Shown piece by piece: positions 17,097 to 27,300 of a DNA stretch of 57,796 bases (within the stretch, counting starts at the first letter, position 1; each line of letters opens with the position of its first letter). The notes under the pieces are model-generated. The model had not been told where the DNA came from. It did not search any database and saw only the letters and a program-made list of their open reading frames with translations. The position numbers and the translations under genes were made by a program. The DNA is from Terriglobia bacterium (GTDB lineage: Bacteria; Acidobacteriota; Terriglobia; Terriglobales; Acidobacteriaceae): the NCBI GenBank assembly GCA_032252755.1, contig JAVUPY010000015.1:1-57796 (forward strand). Reading direction: 5' to 3'.

Positions 17097-18541
17097 TGAA
17101 ACCACGCCGTAGTTCGCCACTGCGCTTTACGCTGGGCGTGCTCATCATCGCCATCATAGTCGTGGTTTACAGGTACTTCATACACCTGAATCCGACAACG
17201 GTGGGATTCACACTTCTTCTTGCTGTACTTGTCATTTCCGCCGCATGGGGTCTCAGATATGCTGTCGCAATTTCGATCCTCGCAACGATTGCTTACAACT
17301 TCTTCTTCTTCCCACCAGTTGGCACTTTAACCATTTCGGATCCTCAGAACTGGGTAGCACTAGGGACGTTCCTGATAACCGCCGTTATTGCCAGCGAGCT
17401 TGCGGAACGCGCGCGACGCGAAGCCCAGACCGCCAACCGTCGCAGGGAGGAATTGGAACACCTCTACACGTTCAGTCAGCAGATGCTCACCGCAGAAAAT
17501 GTGCTTACCCTGGTTAACAGTATTCCCCAGAACATCGCTTCAACATTTTCAGCTACCGCGGTCGGAGTGTTTCTTCCGGAGAGAAGGAAGGTTTACTACT
17601 CCGACATAGCTGCCCAGGGTTTGATTGGCGAGGACGACTTGAAACTGGTTGCGGATCGAGGGGAGCCTTCATCAGAGTCCAGTCGCGGCGCGCTGATCAT
17701 TCCATTGCGGGTTGGTGTTCGAAGTGTCGGAGCTCTCGGGATTGTCGGGGCCGATCTCGAGCGCCAGACGTTGGACGCCGTTGGCAGCCTGGTGGCAATC
17801 TCGATCGAAAGAGCGGGGGCAGTCGAGAAACTCGCACACGCTGAAGCAAATCGCGAAAGTGAACGGCTGCGATCCGTCCTGCTTGATTCGGTAACGCATG
17901 ATTTCAGAACACCTCTGACCTCAATTAAGGCGTCAGCAGAGGCTCTACTGGGAGACACAGACCTTGGAGAAGACGCACGCCGTGAGCTCCTGACCGTCAT
18001 TAACGAGGAGAGCGATCGGCTGAATCGTCTCGTGGGCGAAGCGGCGGAAATGGCACAACTGGATGCCGGCGCCGTTGAACTCCAACGTGAGCCGTGCCAC
18101 ATAACCGAAGCCATAGATGCGGCCGTGGCGGCTTCGAAGAATGCAATCTCGAAGCATGCGGTCACAGTTGTTGCCGAAAGTTCACTTCCTGCGGTGAATA
18201 TGGATTTGCGCCGCATCAGCGAGGTGCTCTCGCAACTCCTGGACAATGCAGCGAAGTACTCGCCGGAGGGAACAAGAATCACGATCACGAGCGAAGTACA
18301 GAAACGAAAGCTCGTGACCAGCGTTGCTGACCAGGGTCCCGGCATCGAGGCAATTGACCAAAGCATGATCTTCGACAAGTTTTATCGCGGTCGCGGACGA
18401 CGCTCGACAATTCAAGGGACGGGAATGGGGCTTGCGATAGCCAAGGCGCTCGTCGAAGCACACGGGGGGACGATCAGTCTCGTGAGCCAACTCGGGCGGG
18501 GGTCTGTGTTTTCGTTTTCATTGCCACTCGAGCCTCGCTGA
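17096..18541 (+). CDS. KdpD-like membrane histidine kinase (C-terminal half)
   Basis: A 481-residue sensor kinase. Four transmembrane helices at about 12-105 match the DUF4118 region of KdpD, then a GAF-like domain (about 125-245), a dimerisation/phosphoacceptor helix with His268 (SVTHDFRTPLTS), and an ATPase domain with N box (LDNAAKYSP), G1 (DQGPGI), F box (FDKFYRG) and G2 (GTGMGLAIAK). It has no Walker A module; that part lies in the divergent gene whose start is 55 bp away. Together the two genes make up one KdpD. I use the ATG at 17096; an upstream GTG at 16994 would overlap the divergent gene. Confidence 0.88.
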   Translation: MKPRRSSPLRFTLGVLIIAIIVVVYRYFIHLNPTTVGFTLLLAVLVISAAWGLRYAVAISILATIAYNFFFFPPVGTLTISDPQNWVALGTFLITAVIASELAERARREAQTANRRREELEHLYTFSQQMLTAENVLTLVNSIPQNIASTFSATAVGVFLPERRKVYYSDIAAQGLIGEDDLKLVADRGEPSSESSRGALIIPLRVGVRSVGALGIVGADLERQTLDAVGSLVAISIERAGAVEKLAHAEANRESERLRSVLLDSVTHDFRTPLTSIKASAEALLGDTDLGEDARRELLTVINEESDRLNRLVGEAAEMAQLDAGAVELQREPCHITEAIDAAVAASKNAISKHAVTVVAESSLPAVNMDLRRISEVLSQLLDNAAKYSPEGTRITITSEVQKRKLVTSVADQGPGIEAIDQSMIFDKFYRGRGRRSTIQGTGMGLAIAKALVEAHGGTISLVSQLGRGSVFSFSLPLEPR

Positions 18542-18608
18542 AGCTAATCGGTGTACAGAGCCGAAATCCCCCTCAGCTGCCAGGCGCTGGAACCATCGCC
18601 AATTCATC

Positions 18609-18637
18609 TTCTGGACCTTTACGTGGACCAGTTAACA
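18609..18637 (+). promoter_or_regulatory. MocR-type direct-repeat operator upstream of paiB-like gene
   Basis: CTGGACCTTTAC (18611-18622) is directly followed by GTGGACCAGTTAAC, a 12-bp-spaced direct repeat; a weaker third copy (CAGGACATTA) starts at 18636. The first copy is identical to the motif found twice at 31.0-31.15 kb and near-identical to those at 20.8 and 24.2 kb. It lies on the coding strand 54-80 bp before the PaiB-like gene. CTGGAC-type repeats are known for MocR regulators such as TauR; the likely regulator is encoded at 19368-20789. Confidence 0.6.
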
Positions 18638-18690
18638 GGACATTATTCTTCGTAATCTCCCCTGTATTTCAAGAATGACTCGGAGCAGCG

Positions 18691-19329
18691 ATGTTTGTTC
18701 GCCCTTGCTGGAAACCTCATAGTTGCGAAGAACTGTTCGCATTTATCGATGCCTATCCCTGGGCCCTGCTTATAAATAATGGTGCGGACGGCCCGCTCGC
18801 GACGAATTTGCCTCTCTTGCTCGATCGTTCCCGGGGATCGAATGGCACGCTCGTCGGCCACATTGCCCGGGCTAACGAGCATTCGCGGATATTGAAGAAT
18901 GTCGATACGCCAACCCTCGCAATCTTTCAAGGCCCATACAGTTTCGTTTCCGGTTCTTGGTATCCCAACCGTGATATGCCGTCGACCTACTACTACACGG
19001 CAGTGCATTGTTACGGGCGGATTCGGTTGCAGACTGAAAGCGAATTGGAGCATTGGGTTGGCGTTCTGACGAACCGCTTTGAGTCTGAGTTTCCGAACGG
19101 GTGGAAGATGACGGATGTCCCTTACTCTGACATCACTCGCCGGTTACCCTCGATTTCCGGATTTGAACTGGAGATCGAAAGGATGGAAGGAAAGTTCAAG
19201 CTCGGACAAGACGAACCCAAGAAAGACGCAATGGCAGTGTGCACGCGTCTCGAACAAAGCCCCGATCCCTCACTTCGAGAACTCGCATCCCTCGTACGCC
19301 GCTATAACAGTGATCGGGAAGAGAAGTGA
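18691..19329 (+). CDS. PaiB-like FMN-binding protein
   Basis: A 212-residue soluble protein of the PaiB/FMN-binding split-barrel family (begins MFVRPCWKPHSCEELFAFID; ATNLPLLLD, LVGHIARAN, LAIFQGPYSFVSGSWY, VPTYNY-like PSTYYYTAVHCYGRI). PaiB proteins are described as negative regulators of protease and sporulation genes in Bacillus, but many may be FMN enzymes of unknown reaction. A GGAG sits 7 nt before the ATG. It converges with the MocR regulator gene and has the operator-like repeats just upstream, so it is probably a regulon member. Confidence 0.85.
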   Translation: MFVRPCWKPHSCEELFAFIDAYPWALLINNGADGPLATNLPLLLDRSRGSNGTLVGHIARANEHSRILKNVDTPTLAIFQGPYSFVSGSWYPNRDMPSTYYYTAVHCYGRIRLQTESELEHWVGVLTNRFESEFPNGWKMTDVPYSDITRRLPSISGFELEIERMEGKFKLGQDEPKKDAMAVCTRLEQSPDPSLRELASLVRRYNSDREEK

Positions 19330-19367
19330 GCGGTTCTTTCGACGTGAAGGGCCTTGCCCAGATCCTT

Positions 19368-20789
19368 CTAAGAGACGGAGCGCAATACCTTCGTCATTCG
19401 GTCAAATGACGAACGGATTGTGTTGGCGTCAAAGGCTGTGAACCCGAAGATCAGTCCGGGGTCCCCATGCTTGATCGAGTAATGTGAAATGGGTGGGACA
19501 TCGAATTCGGCTGCACGTAATTTTTCCGACCACTTCGCGTCGTCTGTTCCCGGCGGAAGATGCCCGATCAGGTTCATTCCACCATCGACATGGCGGAAGT
19601 CGAATGGGAGATCCGATTTTCGAAACATGTCGAGAAACATCGATTGACGCTCTGCATAAACTCGACGGCATCGCCGAATGTGAGAAAAGAAGGCGCCGCT
19701 TTCGAGAAATACTGCGAGCGTCGCCTGATCGACGAGTGGCAGATGATCATCAATCAGGTGCTTTATCTCTTCGAAGGCATCCAGCAGTTTCTCCGGTACG
19801 ACAACGTATCCCAGGCGCAGGGACGGGAATAGCAGCTTACTGAACGTTCCCACGTAGATGACCCGGTTATTCCGATCGAGGCTTTGGAGACTGGGGAGCG
19901 GCTGCGCGTGATACCGCAGTTCGGAATCATAATCGTCCTCAATGATCCAGGTTCGGGTGCGCGCGGCGAAGTCGATCCAGGCCAGTCGTCGTGGGAGAGA
20001 CATCGAGATCCCGGTCGGGAACTGTCGCGAAGGGGTCATATAGGCCAGTGAAAACTCATCCATGTGTCCCGTCGGCAGCGTCAGCCCTTCTTCGTCGACG
20101 ACGCCGGGGTGAATTCGTGCACCGGCGCTGTGCCACGCCAACCGTGCCTCCACATATCCGGGGTCCTCGAGATAGACGCGGTCTCCGGAGTTGAGAAGTA
20201 TCTTAGCCAGAATGAACAGTGCCTGTTGTGACCCCGAGGTGATGACAACCTGACGCCAGTCGCACTGAACGCCTCTGCTGTCGCGAAGGTAAGAAGCGAG
20301 CGTCTCGCGCAATGCCGGCACTCCTGAGATGCAGGCCGCCTGGTAATGCAGTAGCGCTCGCCCCTGGTGCCGAAGGACTCGCCCGCGGAAACGGTTCCAG
20401 ATTGGAAGTGGAAAGAGATTGACGTCCGGCTGACACGGCCGAAAGGGAGCGGGCAATCGCATCGCCGCGGGACGGGGTTGCCGTCTCTGAGGGGCTGCCT
20501 TTGCTTTTTCAGGCCATTTCGAATGTGGGGACAGCAGGATCGATGGACTTATGAAGACTCCCGATCTGGCCTGAACCTCCAGGTATCCCTCTGCTTCCAA
20601 ACGATCATAGGCATATACCACCGTATTCCGAGATAGCTTCAATTCGTGTGCGAGTTCGCGCGAGGACGGCATTGCCTCACCGGGCGACAAGCGGCCCTGC
20701 TGGACGTACTGTTTGATCTGGCGCACTAGTTGCTCTTGCAGCGTCAGCTTCGCGTCGCGGTCCAGCCAAATGCCTTCCAATATCCGCAT
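19368..20789 (-). CDS. MocR-family regulator (GntR HTH + aminotransferase fold)
   Basis: A 473-residue regulator. Residues 1-80 form a GntR winged helix (QEQLVRQIKQYVQQGRLSPG, PSSRELAHELKLSRNTVVYAYDRLEAEGYL). After a 30-residue linker, an aminotransferase class I fold follows (about 120-470) with the PLP-binding lysine K318 in GTFSKLLFPSLRLGY and the EDDYDSE loop. These regulators bind PLP or a PLP-amino acid adduct and act on promoters with direct repeats. Operator-like repeats of the CTGGACC type begin 12 bp upstream of its start and recur before four other genes of the region. It is flanked by paiB-like and amidohydrolase genes, and its effector is probably an amino acid or amine. Confidence 0.92.
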   Translation of the reverse strand: MRILEGIWLDRDAKLTLQEQLVRQIKQYVQQGRLSPGEAMPSSRELAHELKLSRNTVVYAYDRLEAEGYLEVQARSGVFISPSILLSPHSKWPEKAKAAPQRRQPRPAAMRLPAPFRPCQPDVNLFPLPIWNRFRGRVLRHQGRALLHYQAACISGVPALRETLASYLRDSRGVQCDWRQVVITSGSQQALFILAKILLNSGDRVYLEDPGYVEARLAWHSAGARIHPGVVDEEGLTLPTGHMDEFSLAYMTPSRQFPTGISMSLPRRLAWIDFAARTRTWIIEDDYDSELRYHAQPLPSLQSLDRNNRVIYVGTFSKLLFPSLRLGYVVVPEKLLDAFEEIKHLIDDHLPLVDQATLAVFLESGAFFSHIRRCRRVYAERQSMFLDMFRKSDLPFDFRHVDGGMNLIGHLPPGTDDAKWSEKLRAAEFDVPPISHYSIKHGDPGLIFGFTAFDANTIRSSFDRMTKVLRSVS

Positions 20790-20800
20790 AAGCCACCCTC

Positions 20801-20838
20801 TTCTGGACCCATCGTATCACTGACTTCTGGCTCTTTAC
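20801..20838 (+). promoter_or_regulatory. MocR-type operator between mocR and amidohydrolase
   Basis: CTGGACCC (from 20803) and CTGGCTCTTTAC (20827-20838) are direct repeats with starts exactly 24 bp apart. The same two-part site, with the same wording and spacing, recurs at 24181-24218 before the TonB receptor. The repeats are on the plus strand, so they are oriented toward the amidohydrolase, but they also begin 12 bp upstream of the mocR start codon and could give autoregulation. Basis: seen repeats; regulator assignment is inference. Confidence 0.65.
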
Positions 20839-20977
20839 CCCATCCACGCATTGACGCGACCATTACCGCGACCGTATACCATTAGTCCCGCTATCAGAAC
20901 GACAATGTGAATTGCGACTCACGAGCACTGAAGTTCTAAGGTGGACGAAGACATTAGTTCGCGACTTTGGAGAGCGC

Positions 20978-22621
20978 ATGGGAAAACAAAACGCTGGCGT
21001 TGACCTCATCTTGACCGGCGGCAGGATCTGGACGGAAAACCCCGCACAACCAGAAGTTGAAGCCATTGCGATTTCCGGCAGCAAGATCGTCGCAGTTGGA
21101 AGTGGTGCGGATATCGATGGGTTGCGAAGTGGGAGTACGCGGGTGATCCAACTGCACGGACGGCGCGTGGTCCCTGGATTCAACGATGCGCATGTGCACT
21201 TTTACTACGGTGGAGCCTCGCTTACGAGCGTGCAACTCCGGTCGGCAAAGAGTAAGGAAGAATTTCGCGACCGCATCGCCAAGTTCGCACAAGGAATCGC
21301 CAAAGGAGAGTGGATCCTGCTGGGTGAGTGGGATCCGCAGGCTTGGACGCCGCCGGGCCTGCCGACGCACGAACTGATCGACGACGTTACCCCGGACAAT
21401 CCCGTATTCGTGAATCAAGTGGACGCCCACACGATGCTGGCGAATTCCGTGGCCATGAAGCTGGGCAGGGTGGATCGAAACACTCCCGACATGGCTGGCG
21501 GAGTCATCGGGCGACATCCAGATGGCAGGCCCAATGGCATCTTCATCGATTCCGCCAAGAGCCTGATCGAACGAGCGATTCCACCGCTCACGATCCGGCA
21601 GATGATGACCTCGTTGCAGGCAGCACAAGCGCACGCGTTTCGGTTTGGCGTGACCAGCGTTCAGGACATGGGATTCGTCGTACCGATTATCCAGCAGCGG
21701 ACCATCGATCTGTTTCAGTCTTACCAGCGACTACATAAGAATGGTGATCTCAAGATTCGTGTAGCTCTGCACACTCCATTACCACTGTGGAAAATATTGG
21801 CGAACATTGGGGTCCTTGCGGCATTCGGTAACGAAACCCTGCAGATAGGCGGTCTGAAAGGGTTCGCAGATGGATCGCTTGGCTCCAGCACCGCCTGGTT
21901 TCTTCAACCCTATACCGACAATCCCGAAAATTGCGGCGGACCTAGCGATGAATTGACTGATCCGAACGGAATGTACGCGACGATGCTCGGGGGCGATTCG
22001 GCCGGCTTGCAGTTGGCAATTCATGCCATCGGTGATCGCGGGATCAAGATGATCCTGGATTTCTTCGAAAGGATCGAGTCGTCGAACGGACCGCGTGATC
22101 GGAGATTCCGGATCGAGCATGCCCAGCATGTCCATCCGCCCGACTTCGCCCGCTTCTCGAAGATGCGCGTAGTTGCCTCCATGCAGCCATACCACTGCAT
22201 CGACGATGGCCGTTGGGCCTGTGGCCGGATCGGTGCTGAACGGGCTAAGGGGGCATGGCCAACGCGGTCGCTGCTGGACGCAGGTGTCCGCCTGGCTTTT
22301 GGCTCAGACTGGTGGGTAGCGCCAATTGATCCGCTTGCCGGGATCCACGCAGCGACAACGCGCAGGCCAATCGACGGGAGTCATCCAGAAGGTTGGGTGC
22401 CGGAACAGAAGATCTCCGTCAAAGAGGCGGTACACGCATATACCGTAGGCTCAGCATTCGCCTCCTTCCAGGACCACGTAAAGGGCTCACTCGAGCCCGG
22501 TAAGCTCGCTGATATGGCCGTGCTATCGAAAGACATCTTCAATATACCTGCCGAAGACATTGCGCAAGTGAAAGTCGACATGACGATTGCTGGCGGAGAA
22601 GTTGTGTTCGACCGTAACTGA
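20978..22621 (+). CDS. YtcJ-like metal-dependent amidohydrolase
   Basis: A 547-residue enzyme of the amidohydrolase-3 (YtcJ-like) family. The N-terminal small beta domain leads into the metal-binding FNDAHVH (His72, His74). Further active-site segments are FADGSLGSSTAWF, LAIHAIGDRG, RIEHAQHV and FGSDWWVAPIDP, and the C-terminal beta domain ends GSLEPGKLADMAVLSKDIF. There is no signal peptide, so it is cytoplasmic. GGAG lies 5 nt before this ATG; an upstream TTG at 20912 is less likely. The family cleaves amide bonds in N-acyl or N-formyl compounds. With an amino-acid permease 44 bp downstream it may release or process amino acids; the exact substrate is unknown. Confidence 0.88.
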   Translation: MGKQNAGVDLILTGGRIWTENPAQPEVEAIAISGSKIVAVGSGADIDGLRSGSTRVIQLHGRRVVPGFNDAHVHFYYGGASLTSVQLRSAKSKEEFRDRIAKFAQGIAKGEWILLGEWDPQAWTPPGLPTHELIDDVTPDNPVFVNQVDAHTMLANSVAMKLGRVDRNTPDMAGGVIGRHPDGRPNGIFIDSAKSLIERAIPPLTIRQMMTSLQAAQAHAFRFGVTSVQDMGFVVPIIQQRTIDLFQSYQRLHKNGDLKIRVALHTPLPLWKILANIGVLAAFGNETLQIGGLKGFADGSLGSSTAWFLQPYTDNPENCGGPSDELTDPNGMYATMLGGDSAGLQLAIHAIGDRGIKMILDFFERIESSNGPRDRRFRIEHAQHVHPPDFARFSKMRVVASMQPYHCIDDGRWACGRIGAERAKGAWPTRSLLDAGVRLAFGSDWWVAPIDPLAGIHAATTRRPIDGSHPEGWVPEQKISVKEAVHAYTVGSAFASFQDHVKGSLEPGKLADMAVLSKDIFNIPAEDIAQVKVDMTIAGGEVVFDRN

Positions 22622-22665
22622 TACTGCTGGACAAGAGCGTGCGCGGACCCACCGCCGAGGTCAAA

Positions 22666-24051
22666 ATGGAACCGAACCAAGACAAGTCACGCATCCAGGA
22701 AACGTCAGGAGCGCTGCTCCGGCAGCTTGGAATGCTGGACTCTGCCGCACTGGTGATGGGCGTCATCATCGGTTCCGGGATCTTCCTCGTGCCCGGGAGT
22801 ATTGCACGCGAGGTCCCGCCCCTGTCAGCCGTGATTGCGGTATGGCTGGTCGGAGGTTTTCTCAGCGTCCTCGGTGGTTTGGCATTGGCCGAATTGGGCG
22901 CGAGCCTTCCGAACGCCGGCGGCCTTTATATATACATTGAGAGGGCCTACGGCCGTTTCGCCGGTTTTGTCTATGGCTGGATGGGGCTGGCCATCATCAA
23001 CAGCGGAAGTGTCGCAACCATGGCCGTGGGCGCGGGAACTTATGTCGCAAGTGTCGCGCACCTTTCCTTGGTTCAACAGAAGGTCTTCCAGGTTGCGGTT
23101 CTCCTGTTCTTCACGACCATTAATTGTCTTGGCGTGACGCTCGGCAAGTGGGTTCAGAACGTTCTTACATCGATCAAATTCGGTGGCCTCCTGGTCATGA
23201 CGGTCTTCCTGTTCCTGCATGGGCACTGGACGAACCTGACGGGCAGTTTCTGGCCGACTCCAGGACAATTTAAGTTTTCGGCGTTTGGAATAGCGTTGAT
23301 TGCGGTCCTTTGGGCCTACGATGGCTGGCATACGTTGTCATTCGTGGCAGGCGAGGTTAAGAACCCGACTCGAAACATTCCGGCGAGCCTTATCTTGGGC
23401 ACTCTCGCGTGCATGAGCATCTACGTACTCGCCAACGTCGCTTATTATTCGGTGTTGAACCCCGCCGCAATTCGTTCCAGTGATCACGTTGCGGCTATCG
23501 CGGTCTCTACGGCGTGGGGCAGCAAAGCCGCAATGGTTCTGACCGTACTGATTTCTCTTTCGATCCTCGGAGCCATCAACGGTTCGACCTTCGCTACGCC
23601 GCGCGCGACACTCGCCATGGCGAATGACGGACTCTTCTTCCGAGTATTCGGGCGCGTTAACAAGAAATATCACACGCCGGTGACCGCACTGATCGCGCAT
23701 GGGATTTGGGCGGCGATTCTCACGCTGCTGGGAACCTTCCAGGAACTGTTTACTGCGGTGATTTTCACGGCGTGGATCTTCTATGGCCTATCGGTGCTGG
23801 CCGTCATTGTACTCAGGGTGAGAGAACCACAGCTTCCGCGTCCGTATCGCTGTCCGTGGTATCCGATCGCACCGTCGCTTTTTGTCTGTGCTACTCTCTG
23901 GATCGTGGGGAACACGATCATCTCTGACTTCAAGCACGCGCTTTCAGGACTCATTCTGCTCGCCCTTTCAATACCGTTGTATTGGTTCTTCAAGTTGTTG
24001 GATCGGAATAGAAACACGCGCCTCGACCAACGTGCCAGTTCTACCAGTTAA
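22666..24051 (+). CDS. Amino acid permease (APC superfamily, LAT-like)
   Basis: A 461-residue inner-membrane transporter with twelve hydrophobic helices. The APC signature GVIIGSGIFLVPG is in helix 1, followed by LAELGASLPNAGGLYIYIERAYG and the helix-6 region AVLWAYDGWHTLSFVAGEVKNPTRNIP, which is close to heterodimeric LAT-type exchangers and their bacterial relatives. It probably imports or exchanges neutral or aromatic amino acids. I start at the ATG at 22666 behind GAGGT; a GTG at 22639 is an alternative. It lies 44 bp after the amidohydrolase gene and is probably co-transcribed with it. Confidence 0.88.
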   Translation: MEPNQDKSRIQETSGALLRQLGMLDSAALVMGVIIGSGIFLVPGSIAREVPPLSAVIAVWLVGGFLSVLGGLALAELGASLPNAGGLYIYIERAYGRFAGFVYGWMGLAIINSGSVATMAVGAGTYVASVAHLSLVQQKVFQVAVLLFFTTINCLGVTLGKWVQNVLTSIKFGGLLVMTVFLFLHGHWTNLTGSFWPTPGQFKFSAFGIALIAVLWAYDGWHTLSFVAGEVKNPTRNIPASLILGTLACMSIYVLANVAYYSVLNPAAIRSSDHVAAIAVSTAWGSKAAMVLTVLISLSILGAINGSTFATPRATLAMANDGLFFRVFGRVNKKYHTPVTALIAHGIWAAILTLLGTFQELFTAVIFTAWIFYGLSVLAVIVLRVREPQLPRPYRCPWYPIAPSLFVCATLWIVGNTIISDFKHALSGLILLALSIPLYWFFKLLDRNRNTRLDQRASSTS

Positions 24052-24180
24052 GCACTGCTCCCCTTAACTCTGCCGCGAAGTTTCCTCCGTAGCCAATGAA
24101 AATCGAGACAGACTGTAAGAATAGCTTTTCGCATTTTCGGTTTGAGAATTCGGTGTCGCCAACTCGGAAACAGTCGCGTG

Positions 24181-24218
24181 CTCTGGACCCATCATCGCGT
24201 CAACTTCTGGCTCTTTAC
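24181..24218 (+). promoter_or_regulatory. MocR-type operator upstream of TonB receptor
   Basis: CTGGACCC (from 24183) and CTGGCTCTTTAC (24207-24218) repeat with starts 24 bp apart. Apart from the middle spacer it is almost letter for letter the site at 20801-20838. It lies on the coding strand 107-140 bp before the receptor start. The rest of the 24052-24324 gap shows no gene. Confidence 0.65.
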
Positions 24219-24324
24219 CGATGCCAACCCGGGTGTAGGATTCCCGCAATCCCCATTCAGGGCCCACGCGTGGTGTGGAGCTTTCGAACTCTGTTAACCC
24301 AGTTGTCAGTGCACAGGAGGAGAA

Positions 24325-27300
24325 GTGAAGCGATCCGCCGAATTACTCTCACTATTGCTGTTTCTATTCGTGTGTTTGTGCTTGCCTCCGGTGCTGTTGG
24401 GACAGACTGAGACCGGAAGCATCGCAGGCCAGGTCCGAGATCCCCAGGGAGCGGCTGTTCCCGGTGCGGATGTGAAGATCACCAATACCGCTACGGGTGT
24501 TACGGTTGCAGCGAAGACGAATGGAACTGGAAACTACTACTTTCCCAGTCTTCGTCCCAGCAATTACAAGATCTCGGTAACAGCAGCGGGTTTCAAGGAG
24601 AGCGTGTTGAATGTGGAAGTGCACGTGCAGGATCGGCTCTCGGAGAATATATCGCTTGCGCTCGGGGCAAGTTCGGAGACGGTGAACGTCAATGCATCGG
24701 CCCAAGAGGTTGACACATCCAGTTCCGTCTCCACCGAAGTTTCACGTTCCTTCATCGAGAACATGCCATTGAACGGACGTAGCTTCCAGGCACTCATCGA
24801 CCTCACTCCTGGAAGCGTCACGGCGAAGTCTTATTACAGTGGCATCGGCCAGTTTAGCGTCGATGGCCAGCGCACAGACGCGAACTACTTCTCGATCGAC
24901 GGCGTGAGTGCCAACGTGGGCATCACGCAGGGCAGCAACGTATATCTCGGCGCAGCCGGCGCCGGCGCCGCCCAGGCGACCAGCAACAACGGCGGCTACA
25001 ACAACATGGTGTCTGTGGACGCGCTGCAGGAATACAAGATCCAAACGTCGACGTTTGCCCCGGAATACGGCCGGACCCCCGGCGCACAACTCTCGATTGT
25101 GACCAAGTCGGGAACCAACAACCTGCACGGAAGCCTTTTTGAGTACCTCCGAAATGATGTGTTCGATTCGAGGGACTACTTCGCCCGGGTGAATCATCTC
25201 GCTAAGCCGGCCGAAAAGCAGAACGACTTCGGCGGAACCCTGGGTGGCCCGATCATCAAGAACAAGCTGTTCTTCTTCTTCTCGTATGAAGGATTGCGGC
25301 TGAGGGTACCATTTACGCGCACCGAAATCGTTCCGTCCACCTACGCTCGGCAGAACGCCATTGCGGCGGTTCAGCCATTGTTTAACGCCTATCCGTTGCC
25401 TACGAAAAATGATGTGCCGGGTGTTTACACGGCGGATGCCATCATGACGTTCTCCAATCCCTCCACCCTCAATGCAACGAGTCTGAGGCTGGACTACAAC
25501 GTCACACCCAAGCTAACCGTCTTCCTTAGGGGAGACGACGGTCCATCGAACGGTTCGCAACATGGAGCGTTTGACTTCTATTCAAGATCAACGCTGAGCA
25601 CTACGATTTCGAACGTTGCAACGATTACGGGCGGCGCTACCTACGTATTTAACAACCGCCTGGTGAACGATCTTCGCGTCAACTTGAGCCAGGCGAAGGG
25701 TGCGACTGTGGTTACGCCCACGGACTTTGCCGGTGCAGTGGCGCCATCGGATGCTTATCTGTTCTCGACCAATCCCAACTACAACATCAAGAACTCCGTG
25801 TTCAGCCTCTATATGTTCGACGGAAGCACGGGGTGGTATGTCGGCAACGACGCGACAAACCATCAGCGGCAGTTCAACATCGTTGACTCCGTTAGCTTTT
25901 CCAAAGCCAATCACAACATGAAGTTCGGCGTGGATTACCGCCGTCTGTCTCCAACCAATGGGTATCGTCCGTGGGATATCGGCTATGTCGCGACCTCTTT
26001 CGCGGACCTCGCTCAAGGCAATATCTACTACGCCTCGATCGACGGGTACGATACTTCAGAGCTTCGGCCGATATTTACCAATCTCTCTTTCTACGCGCAG
26101 GATGACTGGAGGGCAACCAGCAGGCTGACTTTTACCTATGGGCTCCGCTGGGACTATGACCCGCCGCCATCGGAAAATAGCGGGCACCCGTTTTATACCG
26201 TGCTCAATCTGAACGATCCGGCTAATGTTCAAGTAGCCCCGAAGGGGACCCCTCTGTGGCAGCCGAACAAGAAGAACTTCGCCCCGCGGCTCGGTGTCGC
26301 CTACACGGTACGGAATACTGCCGGAAGGGAACTGGTTCTCCGTGGCGGCTGGGGACTCTTCTACGGATTGGGCAATCAGCAGGGAGCACAGGGAACCTTG
26401 GGCTTCCCTTACGGACGGACGAAGTATCTATATGGAGTCAGCAGCGGCTTCGGAACGTACACATTCCCGATCAGTCCGGCCGATGGCACAGCACCTCCGT
26501 TCACAGATACTCCTGTGTCGGCCTTCATGTTCGCGTTTGATCCGCATCTGAAGGATCCGAGAGTGTATCAGTGGAATGTGACGGCTGAGCAATCACTCGG
26601 GTCATCGCGCTCTTTGACGGTCAGCTACGTAGGAAACAAGAGTAACGATTTGCTTCGCCGGGAAATGTTAACTCCCGACATGGGCGGAAATGCAGCCTTC
26701 AGCTACTTGGACGTGGTCACAAATGACGGCTGGTCTAACTACAATGCTTTGCAAACCCAGTTTAGGCAGCGCCCATGGCAGGGACTTCAAGTCATCGCTT
26801 CCTATACCTGGTCGCATGCGATCGACAACGGGTCAAGCGTTAATCTTCCGAATCCCTACTATACGGTTTACAGTCCTAACCTCGATCGGGGCAATTCCGA
26901 TTTCGACATGCGGCACAACTTCTCTGCCGCAGTAAGCTATGACATACCTACCGCCCAGCGAAGTGCACTGCTGAAGGGCCTGACCAGCGGCTGGGCAATC
27001 GACAGTCTGTTCCGGGCGAACTCATCGGTTCCCGTAAACGTCACCACGGGTGTGCTTCCCGCCTTCGGTCTGTGGTGGAACGCAGATGCCGGAAACCAGC
27101 GACCGAACATCGTCCCCGGGCAGCCTTTCTATCTCCATGGTTCCCAGTATCCGGGCGGCAAGATATTCAATGCGGCGGCATTTTCAACGCCTTCGGATTC
27201 CTTCACGCAGGGCGACCTGCCTCGCAATAAACTGCGTGGCTTCGGCGCCTGGCAGGAGGACATGGCGGTTCGCCGGACCTTCAAGCTGACCGAAAGACTG

